Shown here in pieces: positions 10,111-19,203 of a DNA stretch of 64,000 nt. This DNA is from Candidatus Blautia faecigallinarum (lineage in GTDB: Bacteria; Bacillota; Clostridia; Lachnospirales; Lachnospiraceae), in the NCBI GenBank assembly GCA_019116385.1, contig DXBU01000004.1, positions 1 to 64,000 on the forward strand, written 5' to 3'. The notes under the pieces were generated by a model. That model was not told the DNA's origin, ran no database searches, and worked only from the letters and a program-made list of their open reading frames with translations. Position 1 is the first letter of the stretch. Every line of letters begins with the position of its first letter. Made by a program: the position numbers and the translations under genes.

Positions 10111-10869
10111 CTATTCTCCCAGATATGCCTTGATGACCTCAGGATTGTGAAGAACCTCTGAGGTTTCACCCTGGGCGAGAACCCGGCCGAAGTTTAATAC
10201 CGTCAGTTCCTCGCAGATACCGGACACCAGCTTCATATCATGCTCAATAAGAAGGATTGTCATATCGAAATGATCCCGTACAAAACGGATCGTATCCATC
10301 AGCTCTGCGGTTTCATTGGGATTCATCCCCGCCGCCGGCTCGTCCAGAAGCAGAAGCTTCGGCTTTGTGGCAAGCGCTCTGGCGATCTCCAGCTTACGCT
10401 GTTTACCATAGGGAAGATTGGATGCCAGGGTTTCCGCTTCCTTATCCAGATCAAAGACCTTAAGAAGCTCCAGAGCCTCCTCGTCCATATGTTTTTCTGT
10501 TTTATAAAATTTCGGCAGACGGAAGATCCCCGTCAGCAGACTGTATTTATTGTGTTCATGCAGTCCCGCCTTAACGTTGTCCAGCACGGACAGCTTGTCA
10601 AAGAGACGGATGTTCTGGAAAGTCCTTGCCACACCTGCTTTGTTGATCTCAATGGTCTTTTTTCCGGTAATGTCCACACCGTCCAGAAGGATCTTGCCCT
10701 CATCCGGCTTGTACACCCCTGTCAGCAGATTAAAGATGGTCGTCTTTCCGGCGCCGTTTGGTCCGATCAGGCCGTAAAGCTGTCCCTTTTCAATGGTCAC
10801 TTCAAAATCATCCACTGCATGCAGACCGCCGAAAGAAATATTTAAATGGTTTACATCAAGCATCGCCAT
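10111..10869 (-). CDS. livG: Branched-chain amino acid ABC transporter ATP-binding protein
   Basis: GPNGAGKTTIFNLLTGVYKPDEG; ARTFQNIRLF LivG motif. Confidence 0.93.
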   Translation of the reverse strand: MAMLDVNHLNISFGGLHAVDDFEVTIEKGQLYGLIGPNGAGKTTIFNLLTGVYKPDEGKILLDGVDITGKKTIEINKAGVARTFQNIRLFDKLSVLDNVKAGLHEHNKYSLLTGIFRLPKFYKTEKHMDEEALELLKVFDLDKEAETLASNLPYGKQRKLEIARALATKPKLLLLDEPAAGMNPNETAELMDTIRFVRDHFDMTILLIEHDMKLVSGICEELTVLNFGRVLAQGETSEVLHNPEVIKAYLGE

Positions 10870-10872
10870 GAT

Positions 10873-11919
10873 CTACGCCTCCTTCTTTCTCTTCTTAAAC
10901 ACTGCCTGCAGTACGCGCTCTCTCCACTCGATCGCCTTGGGCGCCCAGTTAAAGAGCATCATCAGGATCAGGATGATCGCATAGAACAGCATACGGTAAT
11001 CGCTCAGTCCACGCAGCAGCTCCGGAAGCAGGGTCAGGATCACAGCGGCAATGATGGAGCCTCTGATATTTCCGATCCCTCCCAATACCACGAATACCAG
11101 TACCAGGATGGAGGTATTGAAATTAAATTTGGAGGCCTGCAGGGTTGCCAGATTGTGGGAATAAAGGGCTCCGCCCATTCCCGCAAGGGCTGCCGAGATG
11201 GTAAAGGCCATCAGCTTATACTTGGTGATATTGATACCGATGGATTCTGCCGCGATCCGGTTGTCGCGGATAGCCATGATCGCTCTTCCCTCTCTGGAAT
11301 GGATCAGGTTCAGCACAATAAAAAGAGTGATAAGAATCAGGATCACTCCGATCAGGAAAGTGGAATTCTTAGGCGTTCCGGAAATACCCTGGGGACCGCT
11401 GATGATCATTTTCCCATCCGGTTCCATTCCCAGAGAAAACTGGTCTTTCAAAGATACATGAAAGCCCTTGCTGTCCATTCCCACATAAAAGATATTGATC
11501 ACGTTTTTAATGATCTCGCCAAAGGCCAGGGTTACGATAGCCAGGTAGTCGCCTCTGAGGCGCAGTACAGGGATCCCGATCAGGATGCCGAACACAGCGG
11601 CGACAATGGCCCCCACTAAAATAGCCAGAGTAAAGCGTACCGGCACAGAACTGATGGAGTCCATGGTGCATTTAGAAAAGAACGCGCTGGCAAAAGCACC
11701 CACGCACATGAATCCGGCATGTCCCAGACTCAGCTCGCCGGAGATACCCACCACCAGATTCAGGGAAATTGCCAGTATCACATATACGCACAGCGGGATC
11801 AGAAGCCCTTCGATCAGGCTGGAAAGCATATCCGCGTTCAGAAGCGCCTGTACGATGACGAAGACCACAATCACCATACCATAAGTAATAAGATTGCTTT
11901 TTAATGTTTTGTTCTTCAT
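10873..11919 (-). CDS. livM: Branched-chain amino acid ABC transporter permease
   Basis: SLNLVVGISGELSLGHAGFMCVGAF; multi-TM. Confidence 0.93.
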   Translation of the reverse strand: MKNKTLKSNLITYGMVIVVFVIVQALLNADMLSSLIEGLLIPLCVYVILAISLNLVVGISGELSLGHAGFMCVGAFASAFFSKCTMDSISSVPVRFTLAILVGAIVAAVFGILIGIPVLRLRGDYLAIVTLAFGEIIKNVINIFYVGMDSKGFHVSLKDQFSLGMEPDGKMIISGPQGISGTPKNSTFLIGVILILITLFIVLNLIHSREGRAIMAIRDNRIAAESIGINITKYKLMAFTISAALAGMGGALYSHNLATLQASKFNFNTSILVLVFVVLGGIGNIRGSIIAAVILTLLPELLRGLSDYRMLFYAIILILMMLFNWAPKAIEWRERVLQAVFKKRKKEA

Positions 11920-11928
11920 ATTTTACAC

Positions 11929-12837
11929 CTACACTTTCTCCTGGATCTTCTTGCCGAACAAGCCTGTAGGTTTCACAAGGAGTACAATGATCAGCACGGC
12001 GAACACGATAGCATCCGCAAGCTGGGAAGAAATATACGCCTTGCCCAGGATCTCGATCACACCCAGAAGGATCCCGCCTACAAAAGCGCCGGGAATAGAT
12101 CCGATCCCGCCGAATACAGCCGCCACGAAGGCTTTGATGCCGGGCATGGAGCCTGTATAGGGAGACAGGGAAGGATAGGACGAACAAAGGAGAACGCCTG
12201 CTACAGCCGCCAGGCCGGAACCGATGGCAAAGGTCAGGGCGATGGTCCTGTTTACATTGATGCCCATAAGCTGAGCCGCGCCCTTATCTTCAGATACAGC
12301 CAGCATAGCCTGTCCCGGTTTCGTTTTGTTGATAAAAGTAGTAAGCACCACCATGATGATGATACAGCTCACAATGGTAACGATGGTTTCCGCGGTGATG
12401 ACCAGGGATCCGCCGGCCAGCTTCAGATCCGGAAGATTGATCACGGACTGGAAGCTTTTGGGATTGGAACCGAAGATCAACAGCACTACATTCTGAAGCA
12501 GGTAGCTCACGCCAATGGCCGTGATCAGAACTGCCAGCGGAGACGCCGCCTCCCGGAGCGGGCGGTAAGCGATCCTCTCTATCACAACACCCAGCACTGT
12601 ACATACCACAATAGCCAGCAGGACCGCAAGGAGCGGATGGGTGCCTGCGCTCAGCATAGTCATCAAAGCTACATAAGCGCCTACCATGATGACATCGCCG
12701 TGTGCGAAGTTCAGCATCTTGGCGATACCATATACCATGGTATAGCCCAGTGCGATTATGGCATATACACTGCCGAGGCTTATTCCATTTACAAAATAGG
12801 ACAATACACTCATAAGACACCTCTTTAAGTATTTCAA
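11929..12837 (-). CDS. livH: Branched-chain amino acid ABC transporter permease
   Basis: GSVYAIIALGYTMVYGIAKMLNFAHGDVIMVGAY LivH signature. Confidence 0.94.
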   Translation of the reverse strand: MKYLKRCLMSVLSYFVNGISLGSVYAIIALGYTMVYGIAKMLNFAHGDVIMVGAYVALMTMLSAGTHPLLAVLLAIVVCTVLGVVIERIAYRPLREAASPLAVLITAIGVSYLLQNVVLLIFGSNPKSFQSVINLPDLKLAGGSLVITAETIVTIVSCIIIMVVLTTFINKTKPGQAMLAVSEDKGAAQLMGINVNRTIALTFAIGSGLAAVAGVLLCSSYPSLSPYTGSMPGIKAFVAAVFGGIGSIPGAFVGGILLGVIEILGKAYISSQLADAIVFAVLIIVLLVKPTGLFGKKIQEKV

Positions 12838-12870
12838 AGAAAATATACCCGTATTTTCTTTGATTTTATC

Positions 12871-12900
12871 AAAACAGGGGGTTGCATTGGCAACCCCCTG
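12871..12900 (-). terminator. Intercistronic attenuator/terminator between SBP and livH
   Basis: minus strand CAGGGGGTTGCCAATGCAACCCCCTG followed by TTTT. Confidence 0.75.
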
Positions 12901-12948
12901 CCGGGTTCATACAGTAATTCAATATCTGCCGGACCTAGATCATGGGGA

Positions 12949-14106
12949 TTAGTCCATGAGCTGGTAAGCTCCGTCTACGATCTGTACTACGATAGGATCC
13001 TTTACAGGCTCGCCGTCTGCACCCCAGGTGATATCTTTTCCGGTGATGCCGGTGAAGGTGATCTCCTGCATGGAAGCCTTAAGAGCTTCGCAAAGATCGC
13101 TCACTTCCATATCCGGTGTTGCCTCAGCCTGCTCCAGAGCAGCCTTCAGGATGTATACACCGTCATATGCGTCTGCGCCGAACTGGTTGGGAACCTCGCC
13201 GTACTGCTCCTGATATTTGGAAACAAAGTTCTGGGTCAGTTCATCCTCAGCAGTTGCGCTGAACGGGGTAAGAAGGATCAGTCCTTCTGCCAGGGAGGTA
13301 TCAAAGCCTTCTACAGAAAGGATACCGTCCATACCGTCTACACCGAACCATGTGGGCTCAAATCCCATGTCAGATGCCTGCTTCAGGACAAGGGCAGCCT
13401 CGTTGTAGTAGAATGGCATAAATACCAGGTCTGCGCCGGAATCTTTTGCTTTCTGGAGCTGTACAGAGAAGTCTGTCTTGCTGTCTGCGGTAAACGCTTC
13501 TGCAGCAACGATCTCGAAAGGCTGGTTCTCTGCCTCTGTCTGGAATGCATTGTAGATACCGGAAGAATATACGTCAGAGCTGTCGTAGATCACAGCAACT
13601 TTTTCTGCCAGTCCGTTCTCTCCGATATATTTTGCGGATGCAGTTCCCTGTGCCGGGTCGGCAAAGCATACACGGAATGCGTTGTCGCCGGAGATACTCT
13701 CTACTGCAGTTGCAGAAGGAGTCAGAAGGAACATATTGTCATTGAGGGCTTCCGCCTCTACTGCGATACAGGGAGCAGAGGTAACGGTACCCAGGAGCAT
13801 CTGCATACCCCAGTCCTTTAATGTATTGTATGCGTTTACAGACTTTTCTGCATCGCTTTCATCGTCCTGCGGGTTGAACTCGAGCATATAGCCGTTTACG
13901 CCGCCAGCCTCGTTGATCTCGTCAACAGCGATCTGAGCGGAGTTCATAACTGCGCTTCCGTATACTGCGTTCGCGCCTGTGGTTGGTCCGATGCCGCCGA
14001 TCTTAAATGTAGCTTCCTCTTCTGCGTATACAGATACAGGAGCCAGAGCGGATACTGCTAATGCCGCTGCGGCTGCAACACTGAGAGCTTTTTTCCAATT
14101 TCTCAT
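12949..14106 (-). CDS. Branched-chain amino acid ABC transporter substrate-binding protein (Leu/Ile/Val-BP family)
   Basis: FKIGGIGPTTGANAVYG; periplasmic binding protein type I fold sequence; signal peptide without lipobox; start likely at internal MRNWKK. Confidence 0.92.
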   Translation of the reverse strand: MRNWKKALSVAAAAALAVSALAPVSVYAEEEATFKIGGIGPTTGANAVYGSAVMNSAQIAVDEINEAGGVNGYMLEFNPQDDESDAEKSVNAYNTLKDWGMQMLLGTVTSAPCIAVEAEALNDNMFLLTPSATAVESISGDNAFRVCFADPAQGTASAKYIGENGLAEKVAVIYDSSDVYSSGIYNAFQTEAENQPFEIVAAEAFTADSKTDFSVQLQKAKDSGADLVFMPFYYNEAALVLKQASDMGFEPTWFGVDGMDGILSVEGFDTSLAEGLILLTPFSATAEDELTQNFVSKYQEQYGEVPNQFGADAYDGVYILKAALEQAEATPDMEVSDLCEALKASMQEITFTGITGKDITWGADGEPVKDPIVVQIVDGAYQLMD

Positions 14107-14234
14107 AATAAATCTCCTCCTTATGTTTTGCACGAATGAAATCCTCTCTGTTTTCCAGAGAGAACAGCCATTACTTCCGGTGTTATGTATCAGAAGTCTT
14201 TCACACTTTCATTCGCTAATACTTTAATGTTAAG

Positions 14235-14263
14235 ATTATAGCATCATGTGTTTTTGAATACAA
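14235..14263 (-). promoter_or_regulatory. sigma-A-type promoter of the liv operon
   Basis: minus strand TTGTAT-17 nt-TATAAT. Confidence 0.7.
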
Positions 14264-14316
14264 GTGGAAATTTATAAAAATTTAAGGATACAATGGAAAA
14301 AATCTCTGTAAAAATG

Positions 14317-14343
14317 ACAAAACCCGGGGCTTTCTGCCCCGGG
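14317..14343 (-). terminator. Rho-independent terminator of infC-rpmI-rplT
   Basis: minus strand CCCGGGGCAGAAAGCCCCGGG followed by TTTT. Confidence 0.85.
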
Positions 14344-14362
14344 CAACCTGCTCGATCCTGCT

Positions 14363-14719
14363 TTATGCGATCGCTTTCTTTGCGATCTCTGCCAGTGCGG
14401 TGAATCCTTCCGCATCGTTTACAGCCATCTCTGCAAGCATCTTTCTGTTGATATCGATGTTTGCAACCTTCAGGCCGTGCATCAGCTTGCTGTAGGAAAG
14501 ACCGTTCATTCTTGCAGCTGCATTGATACGTGCGATCCAAAGCTGTCTGAACTGGCGCTTTTTCTGTCTTCTGCCTGCGTAAGCAGTAGCCAGGGCTCTC
14601 ATAACGGACTGCTTTGCGATTCTATACTGTTTGGAACGGGCTCCTCTGTAGCCCTTTGCCAGCTTTAATGTACGATTATGTCTTTTTTTTGCGTTTAAAC
14701 CGCCTTTAATTCTTGCCAT
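14363..14719 (-). CDS. rplT: 50S ribosomal protein L20
   Basis: [43 protein letters not shown]. Confidence 0.98.
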   Translation of the reverse strand: MARIKGGLNAKKRHNRTLKLAKGYRGARSKQYRIAKQSVMRALATAYAGRRQKKRQFRQLWIARINAAARMNGLSYSKLMHGLKVANIDINRKMLAEMAVNDAEGFTALAEIAKKAIA

Positions 14720-14758
14720 TTCTTATTTTCCTCCTGTTCGTCTTCTCTCTATTCTTTC

Positions 14759-14956
14759 TTATAAATAAGGTAATACTTTCTTCATGCTCTTAACATTGGT
14801 AGAATCCACAACAGTCGCTTTTCTAAGATTTCTCTTTCTCTTCTGAGATTTCTTAGTTAAGATATGGCTTTTGTAAGCTTTATTTCTCATTAATTTTCCT
14901 GTACCTGTCTTTTTGAAACGCTTTGCTGCTGCTCTACATGTTTTAATTTTTGGCAT
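14759..14956 (-). CDS. rpmI: 50S ribosomal protein L35
   Basis: [46 protein letters not shown]. Confidence 0.98.
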   Translation of the reverse strand: MPKIKTCRAAAKRFKKTGTGKLMRNKAYKSHILTKKSQKRKRNLRKATVVDSTNVKSMKKVLPYL

Positions 14957-15045
14957 TGTAATTTCCTCCTTAATCTTCGTGGTTCTATTGAATGTTAAAT
15001 TTGCCTCCGTCCGCCGTACAGGGCGGGCGGCGTACAGATAACATC

Positions 15046-15552
15046 TCAGCGCTTTTCAGATAAAAACATCGTCATGCTTCTGCCTTCTACCTTCGGTGCC
15101 TTGTCAACAACCGCAATATCGGCCAGCAATTCTGCGAAATCGTCCAGGACATGCTTGCTGCTTGCCATATGGGCCATTTCTCTTCCCCGGAAACGAAGAG
15201 TGACCTTCACCCGGTCTCCCTTGGAAAGGAATTTGCGCGCCGCATTTACCTTTGTCTTTAAGTCATTGGTATCAATATTGGGAGAAAGACGCACTTCTTT
15301 GACCTCGATGGTCTTCTGTTTCTTTTTTGCCTCTTTTTCTTTTCTGGCCAGCTCGTAGCGGTATTTCCCGTAATCGATGATCTTGCATACCGGCGGCTTT
15401 GCCTGAGGAGCGATCTTCACCAGATCCAGCCCTGCCTCCTGGGCCTTAAACATGGCCTCCTTCGCGGACATGATACCCAGCTGTGCTCCGTCCGCTCCGA
15501 TCAAACGTACCTCTTTGTCTCTGATCTGTTCATTAATCATTAAATTGCTAAT
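15046..15552 (-). CDS. infC: Translation initiation factor IF-3, probable AUU start
   Basis: [28 protein letters not shown] codon 8 nt after GGAGGT, in frame; ATG at 15585 lies upstream of the SD. Confidence 0.93.
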   Translation of the reverse strand: MSNLMINEQIRDKEVRLIGADGAQLGIMSAKEAMFKAQEAGLDLVKIAPQAKPPVCKIIDYGKYRYELARKEKEAKKKQKTIEVKEVRLSPNIDTNDLKTKVNAARKFLSKGDRVKVTLRFRGREMAHMASSKHVLDDFAELLADIAVVDKAPKVEGRSMTMFLSEKR

Positions 15553-15620
15553 TGTTGTACACCTCCATACCCGATAGATAAACAATGACTCCTGTCGTCA
15601 CCCTCATTTTGTTTTACATG

Positions 15621-15649
15621 AAAAAAAGTGCGGACAGAATTCCACACTC
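15621..15649 (-). terminator. Leader terminator/attenuator upstream of infC
   Basis: minus strand GTGTGGAATTCTGTCCGCAC followed by TTTTTTT, ~70 nt before infC. Confidence 0.8.
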
Positions 15650-15790
15650 TTATACACACATCTGCACAGACATTCCAAACTGTTGAGGCATGCCTATATT
15701 TCTGCGATATAAACCCGAGTCGCCGGATGCGCTAAGGTGAGAGGTGAACTCTGCTTTCTTTTCTTCACGTACTTTAAGTAAAATACCACC
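15621..15790 (-). promoter_or_regulatory. infC-operon 5' leader, likely ribosomal protein L20-type (or related) autoregulatory leader
   Basis: Structured GC-containing untranslated region ending in a terminator directly upstream of infC-rpmI-rplT; position matches the known L20 leader architecture. Confidence 0.6.
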
Positions 15791-15954
15791 CTTTTCCTAA
15801 AAAGTCAAGGGGTTTTCTCCTTATCTTTCAAGTTTTTCCCGGATAATTTTCCGGATTTTCGTCCTTATCGTCCAGATCCTATTTCCGGGAAGGAAAGGTC
15901 TGAAAAAAATGCCCTTCCCTCCCCAAGGATAAAATGCTTTAAATCGGTTTTGGA

Positions 15955-17310
15955 TCAAACAGTGATCATTCCGGTGGTCTCCATCACTGCAAAGATCAGG
16001 ATCGCGATCAGGCACACCGGCGCGATATATTTGATCAGCACTGTATAAAATCTTTTTATTTTGAACGGCCCATTGATCTCAACTTCATCAATGATCATTT
16101 TGGGTTTGACAAAATAACCCACAAAGATACAGGTCAAAAATGCCACGATCGGCATGAGTACGCTGTTGCTGATAAAGTCAAAGAAATCCAGGAGCGTCAT
16201 TCCCATGGGAGCAATAAAGTCCAGGACACCAAATCCCAGTGATACCGGAACGCCCACAGCAACGATAAAGAGTGTAATGACCGCACAGCCCTTCTTACGG
16301 GACCAGCCAAACTTATCCGTTACGATAGAAACCAGCGTCTCTGTAAGGGAAATGGAAGAAGTCAGCGCCGCAAACAATACCAGCAGGAAAAAGATGCAGC
16401 CGACCACCGTTCCAAACGCCATGCTTTCAAACACCTTCGGCATGGTGACAAACATAAGGCTCGGTCCCTTTCCCAGTGCTTCCTCACTGCCGCCGGAAAA
16501 GGCGAACACTGCCGGAATGATCATCAGGCCGGCCATAAAAGCCACGCCGGTGTCAAAAAGCTCGATCTGACGCACAGAAGTCTCCAGATGATCTTCTTTT
16601 TTCATATAAGAACCATAAGTGATCATGATCCCCATCGCCAGGGACATGGAATAAAACAGCTGCCCCATGGCTGCCAGGACCGTTGTCGCATTGAAACGGC
16701 TGAAATCCGGTTTCAGATAATAGATCACACCTTCCAGAGCTCCCGGCTGCATGACACTGAAAACGGCAATAAAGATCGTCATAATGATAAGCAGCGGCAT
16801 CATAAAGCGGCTCGCCTTTTCAATCCCGCTGTCCACACCCAGCCATACGATGACCACACCCACCAGGGCATAGATCAGAAAGTAGATCACCGGCGACACT
16901 GCCTGAGCAGTATACTCGGAAAAAAAGGTATCATTAGCCGCCTGGCCTGCCTGACCGGTCAGAAATACCACAAAATATTTCAAAACCCATCCGCCGATGA
17001 CACAGTAATAAGGGGTGATGATAAAAGGTACCACACAGGACAGATAGCCCAATCCCTTAAACCGTTTGTCCAGCATCTGGTATGCACCGATAACGCTTAG
17101 GCGCGTTTTTCTTCCGATAGCGATTTCAGTGATCATCAGCGAAAATCCAAAGGTAACCACCAAAATCAGATATACAAGCAAAAAAATCCCCCCGCCGTAC
17201 TTGGCTGCCAGATAAGGAAAACGCCACAGGTTTCCCAATCCCACTGCAGAACCGGCAGCGGCAAGGACAAATCCCAGCTTATTGGTAAAGCTGCTTCTCT
17301 GATTCTCCAT
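15955..17310 (-). CDS. Neurotransmitter:sodium symporter (NSS/SNF) family transporter
   Basis: SSFTNKLGFVLAAAGSAVGLGNLWRFPYLAAKYGGG signature; multi-TM. Confidence 0.95.
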   Translation of the reverse strand: MENQRSSFTNKLGFVLAAAGSAVGLGNLWRFPYLAAKYGGGIFLLVYLILVVTFGFSLMITEIAIGRKTRLSVIGAYQMLDKRFKGLGYLSCVVPFIITPYYCVIGGWVLKYFVVFLTGQAGQAANDTFFSEYTAQAVSPVIYFLIYALVGVVIVWLGVDSGIEKASRFMMPLLIIMTIFIAVFSVMQPGALEGVIYYLKPDFSRFNATTVLAAMGQLFYSMSLAMGIMITYGSYMKKEDHLETSVRQIELFDTGVAFMAGLMIIPAVFAFSGGSEEALGKGPSLMFVTMPKVFESMAFGTVVGCIFFLLVLFAALTSSISLTETLVSIVTDKFGWSRKKGCAVITLFIVAVGVPVSLGFGVLDFIAPMGMTLLDFFDFISNSVLMPIVAFLTCIFVGYFVKPKMIIDEVEINGPFKIKRFYTVLIKYIAPVCLIAILIFAVMETTGMITV

Positions 17311-17509
17311 TGTAATCTCCCTCCACAATTTTGTCTTTTGCTGTCCGGGGTATGATAAAAATCCCTTGGGACGTTCTTTTTATTGTATCATTGATAGAAG
17401 GTGAAACACAATATCCAACTGTCTTTTTTTCTAATTTTTTCTCTTTTGTATAGTATGCCTTGCTTGTGTACATACTAATCTCATCTTTTGAAAAGGAGGT
17501 TTATAGAAT

Positions 17510-17833
17510 ATGACTATTCTAAAATGTTCTGCAACTACCTGTATGTATAACCAAAAAGAACTTTGCTCCAAAGGCGAGATCGAGGTAAACGGCAGCAATG
17601 CCCGCTACGCAGATGAAACCTGCTGTGCAAGCTTTCAGGAACGTACCGGCGGGGCCGCCAAAAACAGCTTTACTGAGGGCTGCGGCTGTGAAAAGATCCA
17701 GATCGACTGCAAAGCCCGGGAATGTACCTACAACGACAATTGTCAATGTACCGCATCTTCTATCGGGATCGCAGGGGAGGGAGCCTGTCAGTGCCAGGAC
17801 ACCAAATGCAGCACATTCCACTGCCAGGGCTGA
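17510..17833 (+). CDS. DUF1540 domain protein (tandem Cys-rich units)
   Basis: CSATTCMYNQKELC and CKARECTYNDNCQC repeats; SD AAAGGAGG upstream. Confidence 0.85.
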   Translation: MTILKCSATTCMYNQKELCSKGEIEVNGSNARYADETCCASFQERTGGAAKNSFTEGCGCEKIQIDCKARECTYNDNCQCTASSIGIAGEGACQCQDTKCSTFHCQG

Positions 17834-17850
17834 TACGCCGACAGTAAAAT

Positions 17851-17887
17851 GGCCGCGGCATGATAGCCGCGGCCAAACTCTTTTTTA
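17851..17887. terminator. Bidirectional terminator between the DUF1540 gene and ftsZ
   Basis: tggccgcggc-atgata-gccgcggcca followed by t-rich tract. Confidence 0.75.
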
Positions 17888-19057
17888 TCTGTTTTTCAGG
17901 AAATCCGGGATCTGAATATCCTTTTTCTGTACCGTGCTGGACGGAACCTTCGCTCCAAAAGGATTGGAATTCATGTTCGGCAGGTTAAAACTTGGCATGC
18001 TCATAGTTGGAGCAGAAGTCTGCCCTGCTGCTGCGGACGGTTTTCTCAAGCTGAAAGGAGAAGACGTCCTGGAACCGAAGGAAGAGGAAGATGTACTCTG
18101 AGCATTGGCATCTGTCAGTCCGGTAGCGATCACAGTGATCCTTGCATAGTCTGCAACGGTATCGTCATACATCGCACCAAAGATGATATTTGCATCCTCT
18201 CCGGTAAGCTCCTGTACGTAGCTTGCTGCATCGTTGGCATCCATAAGGGAGATGTCTCCGGATATATTGATAATAACATGGGTCGCACCTTTGATGGTGG
18301 TCTCCAGAAGCGGGGAGGATACCGCCTGCTGTACGGCCTCCATAGCCTTTTCGTCACCTCTGGCTTCACCGATCCCGATATGGGCGATGCCCTTGTCAGT
18401 CATAACGGTCTGTACGTCTGCAAAGTCAAGATTGATCAGTGCCGGCAGGTTGATAAGGTCTGTAATGCCCTGTACCGCCTGCTGCAGGACTTCGTCTGCT
18501 TTGCGAAGGGCTTCCGGCATCGTGGTCCGTCTGTCCACGATCTCCAAAAGCTTGTCATTTGGGATAACGATCAGTGTATCTACTGCCTTCTTCAGATTTT
18601 CAATACCGGCAAGCGCATTGTTCATGCGTGTCTTTGCCTCAAAACGGAAAGGCTTGGTCACAACGCCGACTGTGAGAATACCCATTTCTTTGGCAGCTGC
18701 CGCAATGATCGGCGCAGCACCGGTTCCGGTTCCGCCGCCCATACCGCAGGTAACAAATACCATGTCGGCACCTTCCACGATCTTCTTTACTTCCTCTATA
18801 CTCTCTTCAGCAGCCTTTTGGCCAACTTCCGGCTTTGCGCCTGCGCCAAGGCCTTTTGTTATCTTTTCCCCAATCTGAAGTACTGTCGGAGCTTTACACA
18901 GAGTCAAAGCCTGCTTATCTGTATTGACACCTACAAACTCCACTCCGCCAATGGCCTCTTCTACCATTCTGTTTACTGCATTATTTCCGGCTCCACCTAC
19001 ACCAATGACGATGATCTTTGCAGATGACTCCGCCTCATTTGTCATAATCTCTAACAA
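17885..19057 (-). CDS. ftsZ: Cell division protein FtsZ
   Basis: [30 protein letters not shown]-terminal peptide [11 protein letters not shown]. Confidence 0.98.
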   Translation of the reverse strand: MLEIMTNEAESSAKIIVIGVGGAGNNAVNRMVEEAIGGVEFVGVNTDKQALTLCKAPTVLQIGEKITKGLGAGAKPEVGQKAAEESIEEVKKIVEGADMVFVTCGMGGGTGTGAAPIIAAAAKEMGILTVGVVTKPFRFEAKTRMNNALAGIENLKKAVDTLIVIPNDKLLEIVDRRTTMPEALRKADEVLQQAVQGITDLINLPALINLDFADVQTVMTDKGIAHIGIGEARGDEKAMEAVQQAVSSPLLETTIKGATHVIINISGDISLMDANDAASYVQELTGEDANIIFGAMYDDTVADYARITVIATGLTDANAQSTSSSSFGSRTSSPFSLRKPSAAAGQTSAPTMSMPSFNLPNMNSNPFGAKVPSSTVQKKDIQIPDFLKNR

Positions 19058-19203
19058 TGTACTTCCTCCTTTATTTTTACCTGATATCTATATTCAGTCA
19101 TTCATATCAAGCTACATATAGGTATATCATATATTTTTTTTTGAAATTAATCAACCACTATTTTCGTTTTTTTATACTTTTTTCATGGAAATTCGCCATA
19201 AAA

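Noticed and set aside
10846-11619. 257 aa + strand ORF over livM
   Set aside because: Antisense shadow of a well-supported permease gene.
12949-14106. Domain permutation in the Liv SBP
   Set aside because: Checked because of the permuted SBP; this protein has the normal order (GGIGPTTG near N-terminus, C-terminal ITWGADGEPVKDPIVVQI).
17279-17473. 64 aa minus ORF upstream of the NSS transporter
   Set aside because: Overlaps the transporter start, no SD, no recognisable features.
18234-19027. Two + strand ORFs (214 and 249 aa) over ftsZ
   Set aside because: Antisense shadows of ftsZ.
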